Notes under the pieces: model-generated
What the model was told of the DNA's origin: nothing
The model's input: only the letters and a program-made list of their open reading frames with translations
Databases searched by the model: none
Translations under genes and position numbers: made by a program
Part shown: in pieces, positions 25,384 through 34,285 of the stretch
Layout of the letters: the number at the start of each line of letters is the position of its first letter
Position numbering within the stretch: position 1 is the stretch's first letter
Assembly (NCBI GenBank): GCA_944392985.1
Contig: CALXYL010000015.1
Coordinates: 1 to 51,539, forward strand
Length of the DNA: 51,539 nucleotides
Reading direction: 5' to 3'
DNA from: an uncultured Spirochaetaceae bacterium
GTDB lineage: Bacteria; Spirochaetota; Spirochaetia; Sphaerochaetales; Sphaerochaetaceae

Positions 25384-26721
25384 GTGACAATCAAGAAGCG
25401 CATAGTCATCTGGTACACGATATGGATGGCACTCCTCGTTGTCATTGCCTCCGCAGTGCTCCTTTCAGGAAGCGGGGCGCTGATACGCCGTGAGGCGATC
25501 GCGGAGATGGAGGAGACGGTGCATGATGCCGCTGAGGATATACGTATCCGCGCCGGTCACCTTGTTTTCGATGATGATATCGATTTCTTCGATGATGGCG
25601 TTTATTTCTCCATCTGGCAGGATGGGACAGTTATCGACGGTCGTGTGCCTGACACGATTGGCACATTCCCTCCATCATCTGGCGGGGTGAGCAGCGTTGA
25701 TGGGGAGGAAGGTCTCTGGTACTGCTTTGATCTGCTTCTGGGGGAGGGGTATGCGCTCCGTGGGGCAGTACGAGCATATGATATGGGTGCGGTTGCCTCA
25801 TCGCTCCAGCTTCTCGTCCTTCTCCTTCTTCCTCTTCTTGTCGTGCTTGCCGCATTTGGAGGCTATTTCATCGTCAGGAAGGCATTCCAGAGCGCAGACC
25901 GTGTGATTGAATCTGCCGGAGAGATCGCCGTAAGCGATGATATGTCAAAGCGGATCGCGCTCAGCGGGGGAGATGATGAGATCCATCGCATGGCAGCTTC
26001 CTTTGACCTGGTCCTTGACAGGATTGAGGAGGCATTCGAGAAGGAACGGCAGTTCACATCTGACGCATCCCATGAACTGAGGACGCCTATCTCCGTGATT
26101 CTTGCTGAAGCTGAGTATGCTGAGCGTCATGTGGGTGAGGATGAGAAGATACGGGAGTCCCTTGGTGTCATTGCCCGGCAGGCAGGGAAGATGTCCCGCC
26201 TTGTTGCAGAGCTTCTGATGATTGCACGTTCCGATAAGGGCACGCTGAAGATGGTCCCTGAGCGCTTTGATCTTTGTGAGCTTGTCTCAGTCGTGCTCTC
26301 GACGCTCGAGGAGGAAGCAGGGGAGCGCGGCATCGCGCTATCTGTGAAAGGGCCTGAGCATATGTGGGTGGAGGCTGACCAGGATATGATCACCAGGGTC
26401 ATGATCAATTTCGTCTCGAATGCCATTGCATATGGCCGCAGCGGCGGCTGGGTGATTGTCCGTCTTTCCCTTTCTGAAGGAGATGCAGTCATCTCTGTCG
26501 AGGATAATGGCATCGGGATAGGCCGTGAGCATCTTGGGCGCATCTGGGATAGGTTCTACCAGGTGGATCCTTCCAGAAGCTCTGGTCGATCAGGGGCGGG
26601 GCTTGGGCTATCCATCGTCGAAGGGATTGCGAAAGCACATGGTGGCAGTGTCTCTGCAGAAAGCGAGGAAGGGCAGGGAAGCACCTTCACATTCCGATTC
26701 CCAGCAGAAAGGCCGGGGTGA
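25384..26721 (+). CDS. Sensor histidine kinase (OmpR-partner type)
   Basis: Membrane histidine kinase, 445 aa, with a short periplasmic sensor (about 33-140) between two membrane helices (WMALLVVIASAVLLSG and LQLLVLLLLPLLVVLAAFGG). HAMP, HisKA (SDASHELRTPISVILAEAEY) and HATPase (NFVSNAIAYG, DNGIGIG, GAGLGLSIVEGIAKAHGG) domains follow. The start is GTG at 25384, with AAGGAG in the last codons of the regulator gene 7-8 nt upstream. It phosphorylates the preceding OmpR-type regulator. Confidence 0.94.
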   Translation: MTIKKRIVIWYTIWMALLVVIASAVLLSGSGALIRREAIAEMEETVHDAAEDIRIRAGHLVFDDDIDFFDDGVYFSIWQDGTVIDGRVPDTIGTFPPSSGGVSSVDGEEGLWYCFDLLLGEGYALRGAVRAYDMGAVASSLQLLVLLLLPLLVVLAAFGGYFIVRKAFQSADRVIESAGEIAVSDDMSKRIALSGGDDEIHRMAASFDLVLDRIEEAFEKERQFTSDASHELRTPISVILAEAEYAERHVGEDEKIRESLGVIARQAGKMSRLVAELLMIARSDKGTLKMVPERFDLCELVSVVLSTLEEEAGERGIALSVKGPEHMWVEADQDMITRVMINFVSNAIAYGRSGGWVIVRLSLSEGDAVISVEDNGIGIGREHLGRIWDRFYQVDPSRSSGRSGAGLGLSIVEGIAKAHGGSVSAESEEGQGSTFTFRFPAERPG

Positions 26722-26729
26722 TCCCGGCC
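26711..26729. terminator. GC-rich hairpin between convergent kinase and flavodoxin genes
   Basis: GGCCGGG (26711-26717) and CCCGGCC (26723-26729) form a 7-bp stem with a 5-nt loop, overlapping the end of the kinase gene. On the minus strand it is followed by TTTCT, so it may terminate the flavodoxin transcript; no good T run follows on the plus strand. Confidence 0.4.
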
Positions 26730-26752
26730 CGGTCAGGAGCGTTTCCTCTCTG

Positions 26753-27172
26753 CTATATCAATGCTTCTGCCGCCTCCTTCAGCGCCTCCAGCGCTGCTTC
26801 ATCCGGCGCTTCGTTTGCGATGACCGGTTCTGCGGCAAGGACTGCGCCGGCAGCCTTGCATCGGTCCTCCCAAGTGCGCATCCACTCCCCATCACCCCAT
26901 CCGTAGGAGCCGAAGAGCATGATTCTCCTGCCTGAGAGCCTGCTTTCGATTGATGCGAACATCGGTTCATAGATGTCCTCCTCCAGCACCTCTGCCCCCA
27001 TCGCAGGGCAGCCGAAAGCGAAGGCATCAAAGGCATCCATGTCAGCTGGTGAGAAAACTGCGGGATCAATCACCGTGGTCTCCGCTTTTCCGCTCAGCGC
27101 TTCCTGTACGGCCTCTGCCATTCTCTCGGTGTTGCCTGTCGATGAATAGTAGACGAGTGCGATCTTCTTCAT
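26753..27172 (-). CDS. Flavodoxin
   Basis: FMN-binding electron carrier of 139 aa that can replace ferredoxin under iron limitation. The N-terminal phosphate loop is YYSSTGNTERMAEAV and the isoalloxazine-contacting region is FGSYGWGDGEWMR, as in short-chain flavodoxins. It starts 9 bp after the stop of the DUF3793 gene and shares its promoter and paired operators, so metal (probably iron) control of the pair is likely. Confidence 0.93.
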   Translation of the reverse strand: MKKIALVYYSSTGNTERMAEAVQEALSGKAETTVIDPAVFSPADMDAFDAFAFGCPAMGAEVLEEDIYEPMFASIESRLSGRRIMLFGSYGWGDGEWMRTWEDRCKAAGAVLAAEPVIANEAPDEAALEALKEAAEALI

Positions 27173-27181
27173 ATATCCTCC

Positions 27182-27712
27182 TCAGGCTGTAACGCACAGC
27201 CTTTCTATGCTGATTCCTTTCCTGAAGCAGCCTATATAAACTCTGCTGCATTCCATCCATCCGGCTTGGAGTTCCTCAGCTTCCTGCTTGTTTCCATAGA
27301 CCTTCCACATGCCTGTGGCGATGGCGTTCCTTCCTCCGTTCTCAATGAATGCGGCGACGTCATCCAGCGGATAGCCAAGGAACACCCCGATCTCATGGGG
27401 AAACCCTTCCTCTGAGAACCGCATTGCAAGCTGGCTGAGCATCGAAGCCGTATCTCCCTGTCTGTATCCCCGCGCGGATAGGAAGGTTGCATTCCTCTCA
27501 TTCCCAAGAACCTCGTTGAGCATCCTTTCCCGATAGACAAGAAGGAGGCGGCAGCGGCCTCTTTGCAGAAGCAGTGATGATACTCCCTTCATCCTGATGG
27601 ACATGGGCAGCTCATCATCCCCCTCAAGATGGCAGAGCGAGATAAGCGATGCGGGCTTTACGCCGCCCAGAGTGGGGGATGCATGTGTGATCAGAAGCTC
27701 TTCGAGACTCAT
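27182..27712 (-). CDS. DUF3793 family protein
   Basis: Protein of unknown function, 176 aa, soluble. Family-like segments are THASPTLGGVKPASLISL near the N-terminus, and LGYPLDDVAAFIENGG and WKVYGNKQEAE in the C-terminal half. DUF3793 genes are commonly found beside flavodoxin and iron-responsive genes, as here. AAGGATGGG precedes the ATG. Its promoter and 5' region carry two inverted copies of the palindrome GTTAGC-4-GCTAAC, one covering the -35, so the pair is likely repressed by a metal-responsive regulator. Confidence 0.85.
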   Translation of the reverse strand: MSLEELLITHASPTLGGVKPASLISLCHLEGDDELPMSIRMKGVSSLLLQRGRCRLLLVYRERMLNEVLGNERNATFLSARGYRQGDTASMLSQLAMRFSEEGFPHEIGVFLGYPLDDVAAFIENGGRNAIATGMWKVYGNKQEAEELQAGWMECSRVYIGCFRKGISIERLCVTA

Positions 27713-27723
27713 TTTCCCATCCT

Positions 27724-27846
27724 TTAGTTAGCAAACGCTAACCAATTCAATGATGAACATTCCCGGAACCAGAGAGAAGGACCAGTAGCTGGTTCCGGGC
27801 GTTCCTAGAAGGAGTATAGCACATTGGTTAGCCTTTGCTAACTACT
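27724..27846 (-). promoter_or_regulatory. Promoter with two inverted metal-repressor-like operators and a large stem-loop
   Basis: Palindromes GTTAGC-AAAC-GCTAAC (27727-27742) and GTTAGC-CTTT-GCTAAC (27827-27842) are exactly 100 bp apart. Over 21 bp the second is the reverse complement of the first with one difference. The minus-strand promoter is TTAGCA (27841-27836), 17 bp, TATACT (27818-27813), so the upstream copy covers the -35 and half of the spacer. The other copy lies next to the DUF3793 ribosome site. Between them CCCGGAACCAG (27762-27772) and CTGGTTCCGGG (27789-27799) form a perfect 11-bp stem in the 5' UTR. The operator resembles DtxR/MntR-type boxes; the regulator itself is not in the window. 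Confidence 0.75.
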
Positions 27847-27922
27847 TTTCCCTGCTTTCCTCTGAATCTTTTTCAGAGGTCGTCCTCTGGACTTGCATAG
27901 ATGGTTGTGTCACCATCCGGGT

Positions 27923-29002
27923 GTGAAGGTTCTTGTTGGGATGTCAGGAGGTATTGATTCCTCCGTTGCTGCATATCTTCTGAAGGGGATGGGCTATGAT
28001 GTCGAGGGCATCACGATGCTCATATGGAAGAAGGATTCGCCATATCCACAGCCCATGTCTGCAAACAGCTGCTACAGCCCTGATAAGACGAGGGATCTGG
28101 AGCGTATCAGGGAGATTTCGGAGAGGCTTGGGATACGCCACCATACTGTTGACTGCTCCGATCTCTTTGAGAGTGCGGTACTTGCGGATTTCAGGTCGGA
28201 ATATATGAGCGGACGCACCCCTAATCCATGTATCTGGTGCAACCAGAAGGTGAAGTTCGGAGCGATGCTGGACTACGCCAGATCGAAGATTCCGTTTGAT
28301 TTCTTCGCGACAGGGCATTATGCCCGCATCGGGCGCATGGCGGGTGGACGCTATGCCGTGATGATGGCAAGGGACAGGGCAAAGGATCAGAGCTATTTCC
28401 TCTCAAGGCTTTCCCAGACCCAGCTTTCAGAGGTGCTTTTCCCCCTTGGCGATATGCTCAAGAGCGAGGTGAGGGCAATCGATGAGGAACTTGGCTTCCA
28501 TCCGAAAGGTGAGCCTGAAAGCCAGGATTTCTACGGCGGTGACTACTCTGATCTCCTAGGGGCCACCGATAGGGAAGGGGAGATCGTTTTCCCTGATGGC
28601 AGCGTGATCGGCCATCATCAGGGATACTGGCATTACACGATCGGACAGAGGCGGGGACTGGGCATTGCCTATAAGGAGCCTCTCTATGTCATCGCCATCG
28701 ATGCAGTGTGCAACCGCGTCATCGTCGGGACGGAGGAATCGACTTTCAGCAATTCGATGATTGCCAGCGAGGCGGTATTCGGCGCTTCGGATGATTTCAT
28801 TCCCGGCAGGCTCTATGATGTGAAGATAAGGAGCATGTCACGTCCTGTAAAGGCTTATGCAGAACGTATCGGCGATGGTTTCAGGCTGGATTTCGCAGAG
28901 GCTGTCAAGGGCGTAGCCCCTGGGCAGAGCGCTGTCGTGTATGACTGTGAGGCTGTTGTGGCATCGGGGATAATAAAGGAGACGGAATGTTCAGGGAAAT
29001 GA
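27923..29002 (+). CDS. mnmA: tRNA-specific 2-thiouridylase MnmA, with an atypical second active-site position
   Basis: Makes 2-thiouridine at the wobble position (U34) of tRNA Lys, Glu and Gln; 359 aa. The PP-loop is VGMSGGIDSSVAAYLL, TPNPCIWCNQKVKFG carries C103 and C106, and ATGHYARI and GQRRGLGIAYKEPLYV are typical. The second conserved Cys, normally in a SxDICF-like motif, is absent: the sequence is ESQDFYGGDY with Y204 in its place. The GTG at 27923 gives the usual N-terminus VKVLVGMSGG. It has no Shine-Dalgarno but TGGACT, 17 bp, CACCAT, 6 nt upstream suggests a leaderless start. The next gene overlaps its end by 16 bp. Confidence 0.9.
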   Translation: MKVLVGMSGGIDSSVAAYLLKGMGYDVEGITMLIWKKDSPYPQPMSANSCYSPDKTRDLERIREISERLGIRHHTVDCSDLFESAVLADFRSEYMSGRTPNPCIWCNQKVKFGAMLDYARSKIPFDFFATGHYARIGRMAGGRYAVMMARDRAKDQSYFLSRLSQTQLSEVLFPLGDMLKSEVRAIDEELGFHPKGEPESQDFYGGDYSDLLGATDREGEIVFPDGSVIGHHQGYWHYTIGQRRGLGIAYKEPLYVIAIDAVCNRVIVGTEESTFSNSMIASEAVFGASDDFIPGRLYDVKIRSMSRPVKAYAERIGDGFRLDFAEAVKGVAPGQSAVVYDCEAVVASGIIKETECSGK

Positions 29003-29526
29003 GACGCAGGGGCCAGAGCCTCGGAGAGGAGGAATGCAGGAGGATACTGGAGGAAGGGACACACGGCGTGCTTGCCCTTTCCGGTGATGATGGATACCCA
29101 TATGCTGTTCCGATCAGCTATGCACTCTCCGGAAACTGCCTGATCTTCCATTCAGCTGTCTCCGGCCACAAGATCGATTCCATACATCGTTCTGACAAGG
29201 CATCATTTGCAGTCGTGGAATGCGATGATGTCGTTCCGGAGCGCTACACGACGCATTATCGCAGCGTGATCGTGTTCGGCCGTGTCCGCATCGCGGGTGA
29301 TAATGAGAAGCTCAGCGCGATCCGCGTGCTTGCCAGACGCTATGCTCCTGATGATACAGAAAAGCATCGCGAGGAGTATATCAGAGCCTCGTGGGATCAT
29401 CTTGCGGTGCTTGTCATGGACATTGAGCATGTGTCAGGGAAGGAATCTGGGGAGCTTGCCGAGATGCGTGAGAAACATTGCGTACGGACCGGAGGAATGG
29501 TATCCTTTCCAGAGGAGGAAGTATGA
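28987..29526 (+). CDS. Pyridoxamine 5'-phosphate oxidase-like (NimA-type) flavin/haem-binding protein
   Basis: Split-barrel protein of the PNPOx superfamily, 179 aa, probably binding FMN or haem; substrate unknown. Family segments are [21 protein letters not shown] near the start and [14 protein letters not shown], where His and Lys contact the cofactor in relatives. The ATG lies 16 bp inside mnmA, with GGAG 5 nt upstream, and the stop overlaps the nagB start (ATGA), so all three are co-transcribed. Confidence 0.85.
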   Translation: MFREMRRRGQSLGEEECRRILEEGTHGVLALSGDDGYPYAVPISYALSGNCLIFHSAVSGHKIDSIHRSDKASFAVVECDDVVPERYTTHYRSVIVFGRVRIAGDNEKLSAIRVLARRYAPDDTEKHREEYIRASWDHLAVLVMDIEHVSGKESGELAEMREKHCVRTGGMVSFPEEEV

Positions 29527-30353
29527 GAGTCATCATAGAGCCAGATTATGAGAAGCTGTCGCAGTGGGCGGCAAGGTATATTGCAGAGAGGATCAAGGAG
29601 CATGAGAGGAAGGGGGAGAAGAGGCCATTCGTGCTCGGACTTCCTACAGGATCATCGCCGCTGGGAACATATAAGGAGCTGATCAGGCTCAACAGATCCG
29701 GCTACATTTCATTCAGGAATGTCGTTACGTTCAACATGGATGAGTATGTCGGTCTGCCACGTGACCATGAGCAGAGCTACTACACATTCATGCATACCAA
29801 TTTCTTCGATCATATCGATATCGATCCTGAGAATACGAATATCCTCAACGGAAATGCCGAGGACAGCGAAGCTGAATGCAGGCGCTATGAGGAGAAGATC
29901 GCGTCATATGGCGGCATTGATCTCTTCCTTGGAGGAATCGGTGCGGATGGCCACATCGCATTCAATGAGCCATTCAGCTCCCTCTCTTCCCGCACAAGGG
30001 TCAAGACGCTGACATATGATACGAAAGTGATGAATTCCCGCTTCTTCGGCGGCAATATATCGAATGTACCATCGACGGCGCTTACAGTCGGTGTCCAGAC
30101 TGTCATGGATGCAAAAGAGGTCATGATCCTCGTCAATGGCCATAACAAGGCTACTGCGCTGCAGCACACAGTTGAGGGCGGTGTCTCGCAGGCTTGGACA
30201 TGCTCTGCGCTCCAGATGCACAGAAGGGCTATCATCGTCTGCGATGAACCGGCATGTGATGAGCTGAAGGTATCCACATACAGGTACTTCAAGGACATCG
30301 AGCAGGCGAATCTCGATCCCAATACGCTTCAGGGTGCATTGAGGAGTATCTGA
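29523..30353 (+). CDS. nagB: Glucosamine-6-phosphate deaminase
   Basis: Converts glucosamine-6-phosphate to fructose-6-phosphate and ammonia, the step that brings amino sugars into glycolysis; 276 aa. Motifs are [30 protein letters not shown], and [16 protein letters not shown] with the catalytic Asp/His/Glu set. ATG 29523 is used because GAGGAGG lies 5-8 nt upstream; it overlaps the previous stop. In this window it fits with use of amino-sugar-containing glycans by the heparinase locus, though it is in a separate operon. A strong terminator follows. Confidence 0.95.
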   Translation: MRVIIEPDYEKLSQWAARYIAERIKEHERKGEKRPFVLGLPTGSSPLGTYKELIRLNRSGYISFRNVVTFNMDEYVGLPRDHEQSYYTFMHTNFFDHIDIDPENTNILNGNAEDSEAECRRYEEKIASYGGIDLFLGGIGADGHIAFNEPFSSLSSRTRVKTLTYDTKVMNSRFFGGNISNVPSTALTVGVQTVMDAKEVMILVNGHNKATALQHTVEGGVSQAWTCSALQMHRRAIIVCDEPACDELKVSTYRYFKDIEQANLDPNTLQGALRSI

Positions 30354-30368
30354 TAAACATCCTTCAAA

Positions 30369-30408
30369 GGAAAAGCTCCTATGCCTTGAAGGCGCAGGAG
30401 CTTTTTCC
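30369..30408. terminator. Bidirectional terminator between nagB and the DUF362 gene
   Basis: GGAAAAGCTCCT and AGGAGCTTTTTCC form a long stem containing an inner GCCTT-GAAGGC pairing. A-rich and T-rich flanks allow termination from both strands. It lies between convergent genes. Confidence 0.85.
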
Positions 30409-30424
30409 TTGACTTTCCAATCGA

Positions 30425-31528
30425 TCACTTCACTGTGATCAGGTTGTATTCCCTTGTTCCAAGGCCGATGGACTGAGCGTACTCCAGTCCCTGCTTCCAG
30501 CTTGTATCCGGGTGGATATCATCAAAATGGTCATGATGCGTATGCTCGGATTCAGAGAGCAACGTATGCGGGTTCTCCGGCATCCTGTTCACCGCATCGG
30601 CACAGGCCTGGTCAAGCGCCACAGGATCGAATGAAGCGAACATCCCGATATTAGGGACAATCGGCGCATCATTCTCGCCATGGCAGTCACAGTTCGGTGA
30701 GATATCAATGGCAATAGAGACATGGAACGACGGCCTGCCGCTGAGCACCGCCTTCGCGTATTCCATCATTCTGCAGTTGAGTATCTCATTGGAATTGCTT
30801 GTTCCCTCGACGATTGCATCCTTCGGGCATATGCCGATGCAGCGGCCGCAGCCGACGCATCTGTCATGGTCAATCACGCATTTCCCTGTATCGAAGGTCG
30901 GACCGCCATGGGCGCATATCTGGGCACAGCGATGGCATGAGATGCATTTGTCGGCAATGACATTCGGCTTTCCAGCGGCGTGCATCTCCATCTTCCCCCT
31001 CCTGGAACCGCAGCCCATGCCGATGTTCTTCAGCGCTCCGCCGAATCCGGTTGCCTCATGGCCTTTGAAATGGGAGAGTGAGATGAAGATATCGGCATCC
31101 ATGACCGCACGGCCGATCTTCGCTTCCTTGACATACTTTCCATCAACTGGCACTTCCACGTCATCAAGGCCTCTCAGACCATCTCCGATGATGATCTGGC
31201 AGCCTGTGGACAGCGGGGAGAAGCCATTGGCCATCGCTGTATCAAGATGGTCAAGCGCATTCTTGCGGCCGCCGACATAGAGCGTGTTGCAGTCTGTGAG
31301 GAAGGGCTTTCCCCCTCTGGCCTTCACCTCATCCGCAATGACCTTCGCCCAGTTTGGACGGAGGAATGCAAGGTTGCCTGGCTCTCCGAAATGCATTTTG
31401 ATCGCCGCATAGTGATCCTGGAAGTCGATCGTATCGATACCAGCCTTCCTGATGAGCCTCGACAGCTTGTCCAGCAGCGAGTTGTTGAATCCTGTCCTCA
31501 GATCCGAGTAATAGACGTCACTTGCCAT
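30425..31528 (-). CDS. DUF362 domain protein with two 4Fe-4S clusters
   Basis: Iron-sulfur protein of unknown reaction, 367 aa. The N-terminal DUF362 region has KMHFGEPGNLAFLRP and SHFKGHEATGFGGALKNIGMG. A ferredoxin module at about 190-245 has CISCHRCAQICAHG and CVGCGRCIGICPKDA, eight cysteines for two 4Fe-4S clusters. A DUF362 continuation follows. A His-rich stretch SEHTHHDHFDDIH lies near the C-terminus and could bind metal. The start shares one base with the glpQ stop (TAATG), so it is the last gene of the trmJ-glpQ operon. Confidence 0.9.
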   Translation of the reverse strand: MASDVYYSDLRTGFNNSLLDKLSRLIRKAGIDTIDFQDHYAAIKMHFGEPGNLAFLRPNWAKVIADEVKARGGKPFLTDCNTLYVGGRKNALDHLDTAMANGFSPLSTGCQIIIGDGLRGLDDVEVPVDGKYVKEAKIGRAVMDADIFISLSHFKGHEATGFGGALKNIGMGCGSRRGKMEMHAAGKPNVIADKCISCHRCAQICAHGGPTFDTGKCVIDHDRCVGCGRCIGICPKDAIVEGTSNSNEILNCRMMEYAKAVLSGRPSFHVSIAIDISPNCDCHGENDAPIVPNIGMFASFDPVALDQACADAVNRMPENPHTLLSESEHTHHDHFDDIHPDTSWKQGLEYAQSIGLGTREYNLITVK

Positions 31529-32337
31529 TATGCCTTCTCCCTTATTCCCATGTCCTCTGCAGTCGCTATCAGCAGCCTTGGGTCATCGGTCATGATCGTA
31601 TCCACTCCGATGGAGTAGAGATATTCCATATCCTTTCGCTCATTGATTGTCCATACCATCACAGTTGCCTCCCTCTTGTGCATTTCAGAGACAAAATGAG
31701 GGGTGATTACGGAAATGCCGTACTGCTTCACTGGCACCTGGAAGATTATCTTCCTTCCGAACGCACGCGGGAGGATACGCAGCTTCTCCCTGAACAGCAG
31801 CGGAATGACTTCCAGCGTGGACACGGATGTAAGGAGATCAGGAGCCGATGACCGCAGCTTCCTGAGATTCCCCAGATGGAATGATGCTGTGCAGACACGG
31901 TTTTCAGCACCGTTTTCCCTGATGACTTTGATGTATGTCGGTACGATTTCCTCTTCCTGGCTTTTCAGATCGATGTTGAACCGCATTCCCGGCAGTGCCT
32001 TGAGCGCCTCATCCAGCGTTGCCAGCTGCACACCCTTCCCTCTGAACGGATAGCTCCTGCCGCCATCCTGGGTGAATGTGTATCCGGCGTCGAATGCCTT
32101 CAGCTCCGCAAGAGTATGGCTTTCGATCGTTCCCTTTCCATCGGTGTTCCTCTCCAGCGTCGGGTCATGCCATATGACGATATGCCCATCCTTCGTCAGG
32201 TGAACATCGGTTTCGATGACATCAACGCCGAGTGCGGCTGCTGACATGAATGCAGGCAGCGTGTTCTCTGGATAGTTCTTTGAGTCTCCACGATGTGCCA
32301 CGACACGCGGCAGCGGGGAAAGGAAGGGATGCGTCAT
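31528..32337 (-). CDS. Glycerophosphodiester phosphodiesterase
   Basis: Hydrolyses glycerophosphodiesters to glycerol-3-phosphate and an alcohol; 269 aa, no signal peptide, so cytoplasmic. The GDPD signature is VVAHRGDSKNYPENTLPAF with the catalytic His and Arg; VIETDVHLTKDGHIVIWHD carries the metal-binding Glu and Asp and the second catalytic His. The C-terminus has TVMVWTINERKDMEYL and GVDTIMTDDPRLL. The ATG at 32337 overlaps the trmJ stop (ATGA). A longer reading upstream lies within trmJ and is not real. Confidence 0.93.
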   Translation of the reverse strand: MTHPFLSPLPRVVAHRGDSKNYPENTLPAFMSAAALGVDVIETDVHLTKDGHIVIWHDPTLERNTDGKGTIESHTLAELKAFDAGYTFTQDGGRSYPFRGKGVQLATLDEALKALPGMRFNIDLKSQEEEIVPTYIKVIRENGAENRVCTASFHLGNLRKLRSSAPDLLTSVSTLEVIPLLFREKLRILPRAFGRKIIFQVPVKQYGISVITPHFVSEMHKREATVMVWTINERKDMEYLYSIGVDTIMTDDPRLLIATAEDMGIREKA

Positions 32338-33071
32338 ATGCCCTCCCTCTTGTGCATTGCGATAAGCTCTGCCTTGCTGAATATCTTGGAGAAGCGCCTG
32401 AGCTCCTCTCCAGAAAGAGCTGCCCGCTCGATGATGTCGCATAGCAGCTGGTTCGTCCATTTCTCCTCATCCGCCATCTTGAAGTAGCCCATCGCAGCAA
32501 GGTGTCCAGTCGCTTCCGCTGCGGCTTCCCTTGCCCTTTCATGGCTGACAGCCATCATGCCGGGGGTATAGATAAGAGCACCGCGGAAAAGCGTGTAGCA
32601 GATGATCTGCACAGCCTGTGAGAGGTTGAGGGAAGGGAAGCTGTCGGATGTCGGGATCGTGACGATTGAGGAGCATTGTGCCACTTCATCATCCCTCAGG
32701 CCATCTGATTCCCTGCCGAACACGATCGATATCCTGCCTTCCGGGAGCGTTGATACCTTCTCTGAAAGCTGCTCAGGAGAATAGGCGCTGAGCTTTCGGA
32801 ACTTGCCGCGCCTTCTTGTCGCGCCTACTGTGAAGATGCTGTCCGCAAGGGCTTCCCCGAGTGTGTGGAACCGTGCTGCGTTCTCCCAGACATCGCTTGC
32901 ATGGAGAGCAAGCGTCCTTACCCTGTCCTCGTCGTATTCCCTATCACTGACGATCGCGAGATCGGTGATGCCCATTGTCTTCATCGCACGGCAGACAGAA
33001 CCGATATTAGCCCCATCCTGCGTATCGACGAGGACTATCCTTACACGCTCAAGATAACCCTCTGCTTCCAT
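32334..33071 (-). CDS. trmJ: tRNA/rRNA methyltransferase, TrmJ-like (SpoU family)
   Basis: SAM-dependent RNA ribose methyltransferase with a trefoil-knot fold, 245 aa, probably modifying position 32 in the tRNA anticodon loop. Motif 1 is VLVDTQDGANIGSVCRAMK, motif 2 is ISIVFGRESDGLRDDEV, motif 3 is PSLNLSQAVQIICYTLF. The ATG has no Shine-Dalgarno; TACTCT (33084-33079) ends 7 nt before it, with a weak TGGCAA -35, suggesting a leaderless mRNA. It heads an operon with glpQ and the DUF362 gene and is divergent from the AI-2E family permease 56 bp away. Confidence 0.88.
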   Translation of the reverse strand: MEAEGYLERVRIVLVDTQDGANIGSVCRAMKTMGITDLAIVSDREYDEDRVRTLALHASDVWENAARFHTLGEALADSIFTVGATRRRGKFRKLSAYSPEQLSEKVSTLPEGRISIVFGRESDGLRDDEVAQCSSIVTIPTSDSFPSLNLSQAVQIICYTLFRGALIYTPGMMAVSHERAREAAAEATGHLAAMGYFKMADEEKWTNQLLCDIIERAALSGEELRRFSKIFSKAELIAMHKREGI

Positions 33072-33078
33072 AACGGGG

Positions 33079-33121
33079 AGAGTACAGCATCTTGTAAGTT
33101 TTTGCCATAGTAGGGTACAAT
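33079..33121. promoter_or_regulatory. Divergent promoters of trmJ and the AI-2E family permease
   Basis: Plus strand: TTGTAA (33092-33097), 18 bp, TACAAT (33116-33121), then 6 nt to ATG 33128. Minus strand: TACTCT (33084-33079), 7 nt before ATG 33071, with a weak TGGCAA at 33107-33102. The whole divergent control region fits in 56 bp, and the promoters interleave. Confidence 0.55.
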
Positions 33122-33127
33122 CCTGCT

Positions 33128-34285
33128 ATGAATCCAGGACCACAGGACAGTATGAAGAGACAGGTGAGGAATATCCTTGCCTTCATTGCAGCAGTGCTTT
33201 TCCTTTTCATACTGAAAGCCTGCTCGGAATTCATCCTTCCGATTGTCATCGCGTTCTTCATCTTCGTTCTGGTGAGCCCGATACTCTCCCGGCTGGATAA
33301 GCTCCGTATTCCGCGCTTCATCTCCATGATACTGGTGATGCTCCTCGTCCTCGTGGTATTCGTGCTCTTCGTCTACGTATTCTTCATGATGGTCAATATG
33401 CTGATCCAGCCTGACGGAATCCCTGCCTATGCTGCAAGGGTGCAGTCGTTCGACAGGTATCTCTCTGCGCTGATCGCACCATATATGGATGAGGATCCAG
33501 CTACATTCTCCATCCTGATGCTGCTCAACATTGACTGGTATGGGCTCCTGATGGCATCGCTGACATCTATTTCCGGTAAGTTCATAAGCATCCTTTCCGA
33601 TGCTCTCCTTGTCTATGTGTACCTGCTTTTCATCATCATGGAGCGGCAGACGATTTTCCCGAAGCTCCTAGAGGCTTTCCCAAGGGGCAAGGCACAGAGA
33701 GCAGGGCAGATGGTGTCGAGGATGAACCGGCAGATGTCAAAATACCTGATCCTCAAGGTCGTCATCAGTGTCGCAACCGGTATCCTCTTCTATTTTGCTT
33801 CCTTGATATCTGGACTGGATTTCGCCCTCGTGTGGGGTGTCCTTGCAGTCATCCTCAACTTCATTCCGACAATCGGTTCGATAGTCGGCACTGCAGGAAC
33901 CATCATCATGGCGATAATCCAGTATGCTCCTGACTGGGGCTATGTGATTTATATCGCGCTGCTGATGATCTCGATAGAGATGGTGCTTGGAAACATCATC
34001 GACCCACGTCTCCAGGGAGTGCAGCTGAATATCTCACCGCTTGTGATCCTCGTCTCGCTTGCTGTATGGGGGTACATCTGGGGTATCGCGGGAATGTTCC
34101 TTGCTGTTCCGCTGACGTCTATCATACAGATCATCTGCGCCAATATCCCGACTCTCAAGCCAGTTGCGATCATGCTTTCCGAAGGCCGCGACTACCGCAG
34201 GCGCTTCGAGCGCATGAAGAGGCGCCATCGCCGCAAGGGGCCAGAGGAAATCGATGATACAGAGTTTCCCGATGGCATGGAGTGA
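33128..34285 (+). CDS. AI-2E family transporter (PerM/TqsA-like membrane protein)
   Basis: Inner-membrane protein of 385 aa with about eight hydrophobic segments, of the family that includes the autoinducer-2 exporter TqsA and many permeases of unknown substrate. Typical segments are ILPIVIAFFIFVLVSPILSR and, near the C-terminus, ILNFIPTIGSIVGT and GNIIDPRLQGVQLNISPLVI. The C-terminus is basic and charged. The start lacks a Shine-Dalgarno; TTGTAA, 18 bp, TACAAT, 6 nt upstream predicts a leaderless mRNA. Transport of AI-2 is not implied. Confidence 0.9.
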   Translation: MNPGPQDSMKRQVRNILAFIAAVLFLFILKACSEFILPIVIAFFIFVLVSPILSRLDKLRIPRFISMILVMLLVLVVFVLFVYVFFMMVNMLIQPDGIPAYAARVQSFDRYLSALIAPYMDEDPATFSILMLLNIDWYGLLMASLTSISGKFISILSDALLVYVYLLFIIMERQTIFPKLLEAFPRGKAQRAGQMVSRMNRQMSKYLILKVVISVATGILFYFASLISGLDFALVWGVLAVILNFIPTIGSIVGTAGTIIMAIIQYAPDWGYVIYIALLMISIEMVLGNIIDPRLQGVQLNISPLVILVSLAVWGYIWGIAGMFLAVPLTSIIQIICANIPTLKPVAIMLSEGRDYRRRFERMKRRHRRKGPEEIDDTEFPDGME

